From positions 13,161 through 77,160 of the forward strand of contig CAZDQM010000066.1 of the NCBI GenBank assembly GCA_964507825.1: a DNA stretch of 64,000 bases, given 5' to 3'. The stretch's first letter is position 1, and the number at the start of each line of letters is the position of its first letter. Origin of the DNA: JAWVZS01 sp964507825. GTDB taxonomy: Archaea; Thermoproteota; Nitrososphaeria; Nitrososphaerales; Nitrosopumilaceae. The notes under the pieces were generated by a model. The model was given only the letters and a program-made list of their open reading frames with translations, ran no database searches and was not told the origin of the DNA. Shown piece after piece: positions 51,978-60,873 of this stretch. The position numbers were made by a program, and so were the translations under genes.

Positions 51978-54874
51978 TTTGTACTCCTTGGAATCGAGAC
52001 CGTTTTCATTCTTTTTGTGCACGCGCGCACCCCGTCCTTCAGATTCATGAACGCGTCAGGCGAGCGCCACAGTATTACCACCGGTACCACACACACTACT
52101 CCAATGATCCCTATTATCACGGCATAGCTAGGGGTATAATCTATCACTAATGTAACAGAGTCCGCTGCCCTGAACCTAGCCTCCGATGAGAGCATCTTTT
52201 TTTCCACGACCGCGTCTTCTGGCAGGCCGCTCCAGCTAGACGGATAATTCCATATTATACCAAACATCACGGGAACAGCATGCGCCTTTAACATCACGAT
52301 TTCATCGTACCTGTACTGCCCCGACCCGTCGACTTTGACATCTGCCCCGGACGCGACTATATCGACGTTTATCACGCGATTATATGCCGCAGTTATGTGC
52401 GCATTGCCATCTATATTCAACGTCATCTTGTCGGCAAAACCGATCGCAACATCGTTGATTCTAAGATCCTGCATCTGATATATCCTGTCCGAACCCGCAT
52501 CGTACCTTGTATCCGTGGAGACCTCGTGTATTCCAGGATGCAGCGTGTGTCGTACACCTGATATGAACCGGTACTCCATATCCTGCAGTGACACGAGTGT
52601 CAAGGCGGTTGGTATCTCGACCCCGTCGTCGGTTGCCACCGCATATGACACATCCACTAACTCCTCGACTATAACCTCGAACTTTTCCCGGTATGTCTCC
52701 CAGCCCTCACCTTCCACCGTCACCGTTATCTCGTACGTGCCGGGCCCTTCCGGACTTGCTACGTATGAACCCCCTCCATGATATACAAAACCAAGCCCCT
52801 CAACGGTTGTTGTCGGATTCGGTATCGAGCCTGTCCGCACGTCAAGGAATATATCCGAACCCAGCCTTACCCTGTCGCTGTGGCGAACCGTCACCTCCCC
52901 GCCCATGTTGTTTGAAAACGACCTGAACTGGCCCGTGCCGATGTGCTGTCCGTCCGTTATTATGCTGACTCTGTGATCGCCGTCATGATTTGATACGAGC
53001 CTGGTGTGCGGTCCTGATATTACACTTATGGTATCAGATGATACTGTGAATTCGTCTATGTTGTAGTGCCTGGATATGGGCGCACCGTTTGCATCCACCG
53101 CATGCAGTGTTACTGGAAACTCGTCTCCGGTGTTTACATGCGCCGGGATCCACAATTCGGCCCCTGTAATAATTCCTGATACGGGGACGTTTTCTGGCTT
53201 GGAGGATATTCCGGGTATCTGTACCTGTATGTTCCCGCCGTCCCTGACATGCATTCCGTGGACAACAAAGGCTGCATCCTCTAGTCTCTCTAGCTTGACG
53301 TCTAGTATCGCGTCCCCGGTCGTTATCACCCTAGCGTCCCATCGGCTATCTGTTGCAGTCGGATCCACCATCACGCCATTGTCTGATATCGTGGCAAATG
53401 CTATTGGTCCATGAATGCCCCTTATTGCAGGAATCGGGTTTATCTCAATGACTGCCTCGTGTCCTGCCCTGGGCCTCGACTCAAAGCTGGCTGTCACCGG
53501 CTTGGCACTGTCCGTATGCGCGGTTACCTGGTGACTGGATATCGATGATATCTGCAGCGGGATTTCAGTTGATGTACTTGATGAAAACGTCTCACCTGTA
53601 CCTTGGTAATTTGTATCATGCGCGTACCCGTATCTGATACCCGCTCCAGTCGACAAGACGACTCTTGGCTCTGACAGTAATACCGGGACGGTACCGCGCT
53701 CTGGATTTTCCTGATACCACCCTACTATGGCCCAGGCCCTGTCTGTTGGATGTGGCGGGTACACCCATATCCTTGTGCTGTTTGACGCGCTGCCTAGGGG
53801 TTCGGGCTTTGTTATTGATACTTCGGCCTCTGCAGAACCAAACCCTGGAACAAGCGCCGTTATGAACAGGGGACCCGCGTCATCGGTGGGAGCCCTTGTA
53901 TATACCGGCCCGCGTGCAATGCCGTCGACCATTACTGTGTGGATCTTGCCGGAATCCTGATTCCCGTGATTATGTAAAAATACCGCATGATCCTCATTAC
54001 CTGATACAAGGTACACGTCAAGGACCTTATCTGGAACGTATGTCAAGCCGCCGCGCTCAAGCCATACATAATACCAGGCAACGGAATCTGATGCGGCCAT
54101 CTCCGGCGCCACTGCCACATTCACAGTTATGTTGTCGTCTGTATATTGTACAGGGACCGAGTCTGATTCAAGCTTGTTGGACGTCACCATGATGTCACCG
54201 TCACCTGCAATCATTGCCTGTACCCTAGCATGATAGTCGCCGTCCTTTATCGTGCCATGGTACCGTTCGGTATATGCGCCGGCAGTTGAAAAGGTGGCCG
54301 AGTCCGCAGTCGATGTAAGCGTAAATGGTATATCGGCACCTGCGGTCACCGGAATGCCATGATCGTCTACAAGCGTTATGAATATGGGGATCAACGGGGT
54401 CTCTGTATTGAGATTCTTCATGGGGGTGGTGATCTCAAGCCCAGTTGCAATCTCGGCTATGGTATGAATCTGTGATGTGACCTCGTGTGTGTTGCCATCC
54501 GGCCCGATTGCAAATACAATGACGTCCCCGGCTCCTTTGGGCCTTATCTCAAATATGGCGTGATTCTTTCCATCCTCTATAGTCACATTGCGTGGTATGG
54601 TCATCTCGGCACCCTGACTTGCCAAGCTCACGGACGTCGCATAGTCTGGACTCTTTTTCATTATCATGCCCTCATATGCTCCGCCGGCGATCATCTTTGG
54701 CGGTATAAACAGCATGAATGGCTGCTCGGACTCGTGCATGCCAGCCCCGTCATCTCCGGGCGCCTCGCCAGATATGTGGTGGGTCTGCCCGTGCGTGTCC
54801 TCAGGCAGGGATCCGGGGACAGCATGGATGATCATGAATATGCATGCGGCAAGTGCTGCGCGATACATCATCAT
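51974..54874 (-). CDS. Large Ig-like secreted surface protein
   Basis: A protein of about 966 residues from the ATG at 54874 (4-bp overlap with the upstream gene). A signal peptide (LAACIFMIIHAVPGS) precedes a chain of beta-sandwich segments of about 90-100 residues with G-x-Y, V-x-V-T and D-G-x-Y-x-A patterns. These resemble bacterial Ig-like and invasin-type domains (AIFEIRPKGAGDVIVFAIGP, EITVTVEGEGWETYR). A C-terminal membrane helix (YAVIIGIIGVVCVVPVVIL) is followed by a basic tail. A surface adhesin or filament-associated scaffold is inferred. Many N-x-S/T sites are present. Confidence 0.65.
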   Translation of the reverse strand: MMMYRAALAACIFMIIHAVPGSLPEDTHGQTHHISGEAPGDDGAGMHESEQPFMLFIPPKMIAGGAYEGMIMKKSPDYATSVSLASQGAEMTIPRNVTIEDGKNHAIFEIRPKGAGDVIVFAIGPDGNTHEVTSQIHTIAEIATGLEITTPMKNLNTETPLIPIFITLVDDHGIPVTAGADIPFTLTSTADSATFSTAGAYTERYHGTIKDGDYHARVQAMIAGDGDIMVTSNKLESDSVPVQYTDDNITVNVAVAPEMAASDSVAWYYVWLERGGLTYVPDKVLDVYLVSGNEDHAVFLHNHGNQDSGKIHTVMVDGIARGPVYTRAPTDDAGPLFITALVPGFGSAEAEVSITKPEPLGSASNSTRIWVYPPHPTDRAWAIVGWYQENPERGTVPVLLSEPRVVLSTGAGIRYGYAHDTNYQGTGETFSSSTSTEIPLQISSISSHQVTAHTDSAKPVTASFESRPRAGHEAVIEINPIPAIRGIHGPIAFATISDNGVMVDPTATDSRWDARVITTGDAILDVKLERLEDAAFVVHGMHVRDGGNIQVQIPGISSKPENVPVSGIITGAELWIPAHVNTGDEFPVTLHAVDANGAPISRHYNIDEFTVSSDTISVISGPHTRLVSNHDGDHRVSIITDGQHIGTGQFRSFSNNMGGEVTVRHSDRVRLGSDIFLDVRTGSIPNPTTTVEGLGFVYHGGGSYVASPEGPGTYEITVTVEGEGWETYREKFEVIVEELVDVSYAVATDDGVEIPTALTLVSLQDMEYRFISGVRHTLHPGIHEVSTDTRYDAGSDRIYQMQDLRINDVAIGFADKMTLNIDGNAHITAAYNRVINVDIVASGADVKVDGSGQYRYDEIVMLKAHAVPVMFGIIWNYPSSWSGLPEDAVVEKKMLSSEARFRAADSVTLVIDYTPSYAVIIGIIGVVCVVPVVILWRSPDAFMNLKDGVRACTKRMKTVSIPRSTK

Positions 54875-55218
54875 GAACACCTCCACCGGAGGCCGTCAAC
54901 TGCGGCCTGCACTCTCTCCTCCGTATGATTGAGGGTATCGCCTGGGGAATTTGCTATGCTACTGGTAAACGTACTGCCGTCCTCACATTTTATCATGACA
55001 CCGGTTATCCTTGTCTTGCCGGCCCAGTTCTCCCCTATGGATATGGTACCGTTGTCAGACGTTATGATTATGTTTTCCTTGAGCCGGTCATTTTGGACAT
55101 CTAGCGACGTCTCCCTTGCCTGCTCTATGTCGTCCCGTGAATCAAAGAATAGTATCATGACTCCAATCATGATCATCATCATTACAATTATTGCAATTGC
55201 AAGGACTATCACGGCCAC
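54871..55218 (-). CDS. Small pilin-like or single-pass protein
   Basis: A 115-residue protein. A long N-terminal hydrophobic helix (about 2-25, Met- and Ile-rich) precedes a charged helix and a small beta domain with two Cys near the end. No clear class III cleavage site precedes the helix, so it could be a pilin-like minor subunit or a simple single-pass membrane protein. It is coupled to the Ig-like gene by a 4-bp overlap. Confidence 0.5.
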   Translation of the reverse strand: MAVIVLAIAIIVMMMIMIGVMILFFDSRDDIEQARETSLDVQNDRLKENIIITSDNGTISIGENWAGKTRITGVMIKCEDGSTFTSSIANSPGDTLNHTEERVQAAVDGLRWRCS

Positions 55219-55233
55219 AAAGGATACGTGGTC

Positions 55234-56088
55234 TTATAAGACGTCGCCAGAGCGCAATCCTGCCGATTTTGATGCCATGGAGCCAAGCTCAAAGTTTACC
55301 TGTGAAACGTCGTCCCTGTCTGGCATTGCCAGAAACGACATGATCTCCCCGTCTGACAATATGATGGATCTTGAACCGTTAAACATCGGAATTGACGGCA
55401 GTCCGGTAATGTATTGCAATATCTTTTCTGGTTTTATTTGCTTACCGGCAAACGCCATGGCTGGAAATATCGTCTCGACCGTGCGCATCTCCTGCAGGCT
55501 AGTTGTACATACTGCCATGGTGCACAGGAACAGGTTCCTCCCTGAAATCTTTACCTGTGCCGCCTTTACCTTCTCCCGTTGCATCATTGACGGCTTTGCC
55601 GGCTTGGTGTATATCCATCTCCCTATACCTTCTGCCGGCAGGCCCCTGTCTAGCCTAGTTATGTAATCGTTGATTGGTCCGGCCGCCTTTATCTTTCTGA
55701 GATGGATGGCAAGGCACGCCTGATCTGATACCTGTGAGTCAAATAATCGGTATATTGAGACCCTTTCTGTCTCCTTTGGGGTTATTGGTACCGCGCAGTG
55801 ACGCTTCATCGAATATCGGCGGCATTGCCTGTATTCAAACGGCGGGCGTGCGGCAGGTATGGTCTCTATGCCGTCAAGTGATGATAGCACGCCACGGTTC
55901 TCCTTTCTAGTCATGACGTATATCCTGATCAACCCTTCTGCATCCCTGCAGACAACTAGCAATATACCCGATACGTGATCTATCACGCGTCGCATGTTTG
56001 CCGTATCTGCTCCGTCGTCCTCGGGGGCAAACGGCTTTAGTTCATACCATTGTCTGGACTTTTTGTTATGCATATTAGGTGCGGCCAA
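55234..56088 (-). CDS. Possible VirB4-type N-domain protein
   Basis: A 284-residue soluble protein with no signal peptide or membrane helix. The order of strands (GILLVVCRDAEGLIRIYVMT, LDRGLPAEG, and the final SRSIILSDGEIMSFLAMPDR) recalls the N-terminal domain that precedes the ATPase domain of VirB4/TraC and HerA-like transfer proteins, where L-S-x-x-E-x-x-x-F-x-x-x-P is common just before Walker A. If correct, the two halves of one transfer ATPase are encoded separately, with this one 7 kb upstream of the ATPase frame. The assignment is an inference from pattern only. Confidence 0.35.
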   Translation of the reverse strand: MAAPNMHNKKSRQWYELKPFAPEDDGADTANMRRVIDHVSGILLVVCRDAEGLIRIYVMTRKENRGVLSSLDGIETIPAARPPFEYRQCRRYSMKRHCAVPITPKETERVSIYRLFDSQVSDQACLAIHLRKIKAAGPINDYITRLDRGLPAEGIGRWIYTKPAKPSMMQREKVKAAQVKISGRNLFLCTMAVCTTSLQEMRTVETIFPAMAFAGKQIKPEKILQYITGLPSIPMFNGSRSIILSDGEIMSFLAMPDRDDVSQVNFELGSMASKSAGLRSGDVL

Positions 56089-56179
56089 TGGTAATCATTC
56101 GTTATAAGGCCCGTGACAGGTATCATAAAAAATCATGCCTGCTTTGGACCTCCGTTCCGTCAGGATATCCTCCCTTGGT

Positions 56180-57481
56180 TCATGGGGTCACCGTATCATA
56201 AAGTGTAAACGGGATTTGGGCCTCATAGTTTGCATGCCTTACATGCGCCACTAGGATTCCTGGCGACCATCCGCTGCTATCTGCCACCACCTCGAACCTG
56301 TTATCTGATATGGTGACGGGTACCGTTAACACAGTACCTTGGTCTTTTATCGTGACTAGTGCATGTTCTTTGCTACTTGACGGCGTGTATCCCGTTATGG
56401 TTATCATGTCGCCGACATTATACGCACTGTCATCTGTACTGATGGTTGCACGCGCCGCATTATACTCGACTTTGTTTGCCGGCATTATAAATTGGACTAG
56501 CATGTCTAGTATCTCTAGTATTCTTTCATAACCGGGGGTGCTTTTGACGGCACCTGCCGTATCGTTGTCAATAGTTATACTCGCCGGTTCTGGTACCTCT
56601 GTATCTGATGCGGCCCCGTCATGCACGGGCGCGCTGACGCTTTTTTGTTGCATACTGTCATTTACGTCCGTGTCATTTGCATGTGTAAACCCGTCACGTG
56701 TTGTATCCATTAGGCGATACCAGAATCTCCCAGTAATGTACTTGTCTGTATTTAGCTCATCGTATTCAGATGGTATCACGTGGCCCGCCACCGGAAACGG
56801 CATATCCTTTATCACCTGAAACTCCATCATGGGCGAATCTGCAGAGTATCGTACGTCGTATACTTTTCCTGTATATTGCAGGGAATCATACTCGTACCCG
56901 TAATGTGTGCCATATACCATCACGCTTGTCCCCCTTTGATTGCTCCACTGACTTCCGGTATCTAAACGGGCACGATGCTCCAAAGTGCCGCCGTCACCGA
57001 CATTTATCCTGCCGCCTATTAGAAACAGCGTGTCGCGTATAGAGTACATGTATTTTACGGATTCTTCACCATGTGCAGATGGAAGCGTAATGTCTACAAA
57101 GTTGTCTGTCAGGTACGTGTTCCTTGAGGGGATCGTCGCATCCCCCGCCTTGGAATAGTCTATTAAAAATTTGTCCCTTTCAACACTTCCGGTCACCCTT
57201 CCGTCTAGTTCTATTATGCCGTCCTTGGTTAGTATGTGCTGGCCGTATACCTCGTTTATCCTAGTCTCGATCACCCAGGTATCCATGTAATAAAACGACA
57301 TCTGGGCCTCGTAGCAGGACTGTATCGACGAGTCACATATCAGGTACGTGTAAGCGTCCCCCGACTTTAGGCCGTTTCCGATATCCCACCTGTCATGCTG
57401 TGCAAGCACCTCTTCGGCTGACAATGCAAATGCAGGTACAGTCGTTATGGCAAGTATTATGGGAATGGCCAGCGCGTTCAT
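56180..57481 (-). CDS. Secreted protein with C-terminal Ig-like domain
   Basis: A 433-residue protein. Signal peptide MNALAIPIILAITTVPAFA. The mature part has a Tyr- and Asp-rich domain (about 20-270). A low-complexity linker (about 275-325) follows, then a C-terminal beta-sandwich (VKSTPGYERI, then ISTDDSAYNVGDMITITGYT) resembling Ig-like repeats. Two Cys are in the first domain (C-D-S-S-I-Q-S-C). It overlaps the upstream gene by 4 bp. A surface or filament-associated role is inferred from context. Confidence 0.6.
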   Translation of the reverse strand: MNALAIPIILAITTVPAFALSAEEVLAQHDRWDIGNGLKSGDAYTYLICDSSIQSCYEAQMSFYYMDTWVIETRINEVYGQHILTKDGIIELDGRVTGSVERDKFLIDYSKAGDATIPSRNTYLTDNFVDITLPSAHGEESVKYMYSIRDTLFLIGGRINVGDGGTLEHRARLDTGSQWSNQRGTSVMVYGTHYGYEYDSLQYTGKVYDVRYSADSPMMEFQVIKDMPFPVAGHVIPSEYDELNTDKYITGRFWYRLMDTTRDGFTHANDTDVNDSMQQKSVSAPVHDGAASDTEVPEPASITIDNDTAGAVKSTPGYERILEILDMLVQFIMPANKVEYNAARATISTDDSAYNVGDMITITGYTPSSSKEHALVTIKDQGTVLTVPVTISDNRFEVVADSSGWSPGILVAHVRHANYEAQIPFTLYDTVTP

Positions 57482-58155
57482 CTATTTCCCTCAAACTCTA
57501 GTTCGCGGCTAAGCAGGGTGCGTCCGACTTGACCGTCCTTGGTTGCCTCGCATACTGATATGATCCTCCTGCCGACGCACTCGTCTGCATCCATCAGGAC
57601 CGTTATCCTGCCAGTCGATGTTGTAGTGGTGGTCTTTAGTATGTCGCCGTCCATCATCACGTGTGCCTTGTGCGACGGCATTGGTGCGCCATGCACGTCA
57701 AGCAGGGTCAGTGCCACCTCCATCATGGCGCCGGGCCTTGTCATGATTCTCATGGGTGGCCTCGGACTCTCTTGCGGTGCATCGGCGGCCGCTGTGACCA
57801 TGGGACCCTCCGGCACGGCCAATACTGCAGAACCCCGCCCTGCCTTTGGAGTCATGGCCGTGTATCTTTTTCCGGTATAGAACCTAATTATGGCAAACAG
57901 CCTTGACTCGTAGGATGATACCGGAGGCCTGCGCATGGCAAAGACAAACACGATCAAGAGCGGCACTGCCGCATAAAGCATGCTTGACGTGTACATCATG
58001 GTAGCAAACATCAGCGGCAGTCCAACTCCGAATATCAGCGCGGCCTGATACCCCGTAATCATTCCTATTATGGGAAATGCAAATACGGACTGGGTAAGAA
58101 ATGTCGTCCGCAGAATCCAAAGCATCCTTGATTCAGAGTATGGAATCTGGGACAC
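57478..58155 (-). CDS. Membrane protein, possibly PrgI/VirB3-like
   Basis: A 225-residue protein. Two or three hydrophobic helices lie between about 10 and 72. A short motif, S-S-Y-E-S-R-L-F-A-I-I-R-F-Y-T-G-K-R-Y, follows; PrgI/VirB3-type transfer proteins end with a comparable segment after two helices. The C-terminal half (about 130-225) is an Ig-like beta domain (LTLLDVHGAPMPSHKAHVM). The combination is unusual. The gene precedes the secreted Ig protein with 4-bp overlap. PrgI assignment is tentative. Confidence 0.4.
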   Translation of the reverse strand: MSQIPYSESRMLWILRTTFLTQSVFAFPIIGMITGYQAALIFGVGLPLMFATMMYTSSMLYAAVPLLIVFVFAMRRPPVSSYESRLFAIIRFYTGKRYTAMTPKAGRGSAVLAVPEGPMVTAAADAPQESPRPPMRIMTRPGAMMEVALTLLDVHGAPMPSHKAHVMMDGDILKTTTTTSTGRITVLMDADECVGRRIISVCEATKDGQVGRTLLSRELEFEGNR

Positions 58156-58156
58156 T

Positions 58157-58357
58157 TTATGGGCCCTCCCAGAACATGAACGGAATCAGCAGGAGCGGTG
58201 ACCATACAAACGGTAGCCATATTGAGTAGATCAGGTGCTTTTTTGCGGCTTTGATATTATCATCTCTCCATATTATGTAGCATATGATACCTGTTACCAC
58301 CCAGAATAGCGAGTGGGCCAAGTACCATAATCTAGATGGCGTCTTGATGGCTTTCAT
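58157..58357 (-). CDS. Small two-helix membrane protein
   Basis: A 66-residue protein. Residues 10-28 (LWYLAHSLFWVVTGIICYII) and 40-62 are transmembrane, joined by a W-R-D-D-N-I-K-A-A-K-K-H loop. The L-W-Y-L-A-x-x-x-F-x-x-x-x-G-x-I-x-Y-x-x-x-R-D-D pattern matches the module at the N-terminus of the orphan gene at 9857. It is the first gene of the minus-strand operon (its stop is 1 base before the next start). Function unknown. Confidence 0.65.
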   Translation of the reverse strand: MKAIKTPSRLWYLAHSLFWVVTGIICYIIWRDDNIKAAKKHLIYSIWLPFVWSPLLLIPFMFWEGP

Positions 58358-58593
58358 GTGTATGGTGGCGTTGTTTGCTTTTAAGGGGTCAATGTATCAT
58401 TCATGTTGATCTCTAGGGGCTCGTGGAACAAGATGGGGGGTTTAATGGTTTTTGCAGATTTTATTAGAACATCTATTTCATTATACCCCAAATGAAATCC
58501 CTGACATCATATGGCTAGATTGACCCAGAACCATCCGCGGATCATTGCCTTTGATGGTATGAGTCAGCATGCTAAAAATGATAAAAAATGAGA

Positions 58594-59187
58594 CTAGCCG
58601 GGCCTTATCCTTGTATTGTATACGTCCGAAGTCAGGCTGTCCTGCCCAGAGGTGTATCCGAACTGTATGTTCAGCTTGTCAGATATTGCCACGGTATTTG
58701 AAATAGCATCCGGCCTAGAATTGCCCTCCTGTATCACCTTCAGCTTAAAGGCGACTGTCTGGCCGCCATTGAGGGACACCTGCTTGGTTCCATTGGATAC
58801 CCCGATCACCTCGCCCCTCACGGTACTGCTTCCATTTGGCACCTTGACAAGCGAGGTCTCGTTGCCCTTGGAGATGACAATTATTTCGGCATCTACACTT
58901 TTTATCATAAAGTCGTTTCCGGTCGTAATCTCGCTGATGTACAGGTTGGTGATGGACGTGGAACCGACATTCTTTACGTTTCCTGATATTGTCAGCATGT
59001 CGCCGGAACGCAGCGCACTTAGGTTGCGCACCTCCACGTTGCTTGACGTGGAAAACAAGTCGGCCTGTGTCTGAAACAGGTAGAAGACACTACCGCCGAT
59101 GGCCGCCGTGATTCCAATCCCTATCACTATTCCAAGCAGGCTTGATACTGCCAGCTTTTTACGTCTTGATGTATGCGTACTATTCAT
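58594..59187 (-). CDS. Archaellin/pilin-like filament protein
   Basis: A 197-residue protein from the ATG at 59187. The leader ends S-R-R-K-K-L-A-V-S-S-L-L-G, a class III signal, followed by a hydrophobic helix (IVIGIGITAAIGGSVFYLF). The ectodomain from about 45 is Ser-, Thr- and Asn-rich beta structure with repeated N-x-S/T sequons (as in VKNVGSTSITNLYISE). This is the shape of archaellins and pilins and of thaumarchaeal surface filaments. It lies between the operon and the TBP gene, 236 bp from the former. It may be the major filament subunit. Confidence 0.75.
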   Translation of the reverse strand: MNSTHTSRRKKLAVSSLLGIVIGIGITAAIGGSVFYLFQTQADLFSTSSNVEVRNLSALRSGDMLTISGNVKNVGSTSITNLYISEITTGNDFMIKSVDAEIIVISKGNETSLVKVPNGSSTVRGEVIGVSNGTKQVSLNGGQTVAFKLKVIQEGNSRPDAISNTVAISDKLNIQFGYTSGQDSLTSDVYNTRIRPG

Positions 59188-59376
59188 TGAAGATACAGCG
59201 TGGCACGGCATATAACCGAGTTACAGGTGCCTGCTTCGGGCTCGAATCACAAATTCGCAAAGCGCCATACGGTGACAGGATTTGCAGGTATCCTCTAGCC
59301 GGCGTATCTGAAATCTTATTTTGCCTAATCTTTTTCGAAATGCTAGTCAGGCGCATGTGATTTCCATGGAATCAAA

Positions 59377-59919
59377 TCATGCGTCTAGTCCGACTTGCAT
59401 GGAATCATAAATTTTTTGTACAGAACTTGTTATGGTCTTCTCGTCGGGGCCCCTGCTTGTCAGTGCAATGGGGCGTGAATCATGCACCTGCGTGTATGTA
59501 TTAGAGTCGACGAATATCACGGATCTCATGACCTCGGCGTCTATTCGTATATTGTATCTGTCCTCAAGTCTTGGTATTGCGCGATATATATCCAGGGAAT
59601 CTGTTATGTGCCCAGACATCATGACGTGCTCTATTTGAACCGGCGCGTAAGGATTTTCAAGGTTTGAGAGTATGCGCTTTGTGCAGTCAATGGCGCGCCG
59701 CACGGTGTTTGCCCCGGTACAGATTATTTTACCAGTCTTGTATACATGAATCGTTGCACTTCTTCCTAGGATACCCGGTATGGGAATCATGTACTTGACC
59801 CAGCGCCCGCCGTCCCTTAGCGCGGCGTCGTTCCGTAGTAGTGATTCGATGTCTATTGTGCGGCCCATATCTGCCGAGGCCAAGACGTTTTCAATTTCAA
59901 GCTCAAGCATGCTATACAA
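59377..59919 (-). CDS. tbp: Divergent TATA-binding protein (TBP)
   Basis: A 180-residue basal transcription factor. The first TBP repeat is clear: I-E-N-V-L-A-S-A-D-M-G, then IPIPGILGRSATIHVYKTGK with I-I-C-T-G-A-N-T. The second repeat (about 95-175) is more degenerate: VQIEHVMMSGHITDSLDIYR, then FVDSNTY and the end S-V-Q-K-I-Y-D-S. Length is typical for TBP. The Phe residues that kink DNA are partly replaced. A dedicated TBP near a pilus-like operon and a divergent TFB is unusual. It could be the organism's main TBP, but its divergence argues for a second one. Confidence 0.7.
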   Translation of the reverse strand: MYSMLELEIENVLASADMGRTIDIESLLRNDAALRDGGRWVKYMIPIPGILGRSATIHVYKTGKIICTGANTVRRAIDCTKRILSNLENPYAPVQIEHVMMSGHITDSLDIYRAIPRLEDRYNIRIDAEVMRSVIFVDSNTYTQVHDSRPIALTSRGPDEKTITSSVQKIYDSMQVGLDA

Positions 59920-60055
59920 TCTTGATCATGAATTTAATCGGGTTAGATTGTCTGGTATATCTAGGATATTTTTGTCATACGCGTGCATGTTTACCGATAT
60001 GCCGTGCTGACATGACGTTTCAGGCTCGTTATATATTCAGGCTGATCTTGAAAGC

Positions 60056-60373
60056 ATGCTAGAAAAACGCAAGGAGGAATCTGACGGTGTTGGCAAGTAT
60101 CAGAACATGCTGGTCTCTGCTATGGTGGCCGGAATCATCGTGTTTTTGGCGCCCACGCTGGTAGTCGTTGTAACGGACGCGTGTGCAGGCAAGACCGGCC
60201 TTGAAGGCGAGGCTTGCCTGTGGGATGCCCCAGATCTTCTGCCGGATGCAGTATCTGACCGCGTTGAGGATTTAATCGGCCTGATGGTCTTCATCGTGAG
60301 AATAGTCATCGTCTTTAGTATCATACTGGCGGTGATTCTACTGCGCGTGGAAAAAAACCCGTACCACGTTTAG
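60056..60373 (+). CDS. Small two-helix membrane protein
   Basis: A 105-residue protein. Helices at about 18-40 (NMLVSAMVAGIIVFLAPTLV) and 77-100 bracket a loop with two Cys (C-A-G-K...C-L-W-D) that could form a disulfide outside the cell. It is divergent from the TBP gene across a 136-bp gap. It is followed by a second membrane-protein gene 24 bases downstream. No family was recognised. Confidence 0.55.
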   Translation: MLEKRKEESDGVGKYQNMLVSAMVAGIIVFLAPTLVVVVTDACAGKTGLEGEACLWDAPDLLPDAVSDRVEDLIGLMVFIVRIVIVFSIILAVILLRVEKNPYHV

Positions 60374-60397
60374 CCACCAAATTAATTTTTTCATATT

Positions 60398-60871
60398 TTG
60401 TACGATATACCTCAACGTGGCAGCTGGGCCGAGTCCGAAATAATCGCCTCGTTATATCCAATGAATCGTATCGCTGACATGCTTGACCGGGGAATGGTAA
60501 TGCTTGTGATATCATGCGCCGGCCTAGTCGCCTGCTCTGAAAGACTTGATTCCGTATTCTGGATGCTTGGGTGCATCCCGTACTGTATCGGGTTATATCG
60601 TGATGTACAAAGTACCATCGCATTTGGCAGAAATAACGTAATGCGGCACGAAATTTCTCCATCGTTCAGGCATTTTAGCCGGTACGGGTTTTTTCGCGCC
60701 ATCGTGGTACAAGTATCCATAGAATGCACCCTGATCTGCATGATACCGGTCCTGATGACCGGATGGTTTGACCCTTCGGTCTCTGGCGGCATATTATGCG
60801 CCTTTGGGCTGATACATATTGTCGGGTATCGTAATAATCGTCGGTTATTAACAAAGGCCGGTATATCCTGA
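60398..60871 (+). CDS. Hypothetical multi-pass membrane protein
   Basis: A 157-residue protein with several hydrophobic segments: about 34-46, 53-68, 100-120 and 125-143. It is Cys-rich for its size (Cys40, 46, 59, 63 and more). No known fold was recognised. The stop at 60871 lies two bases before the ATG of the zinc-ribbon gene. It is likely co-transcribed with the genes on either side. Confidence 0.45.
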   Translation: MYDIPQRGSWAESEIIASLYPMNRIADMLDRGMVMLVISCAGLVACSERLDSVFWMLGCIPYCIGLYRDVQSTIAFGRNNVMRHEISPSFRHFSRYGFFRAIVVQVSIECTLICMIPVLMTGWFDPSVSGGILCAFGLIHIVGYRNNRRLLTKAGIS

Positions 60872-60873
60872 TA

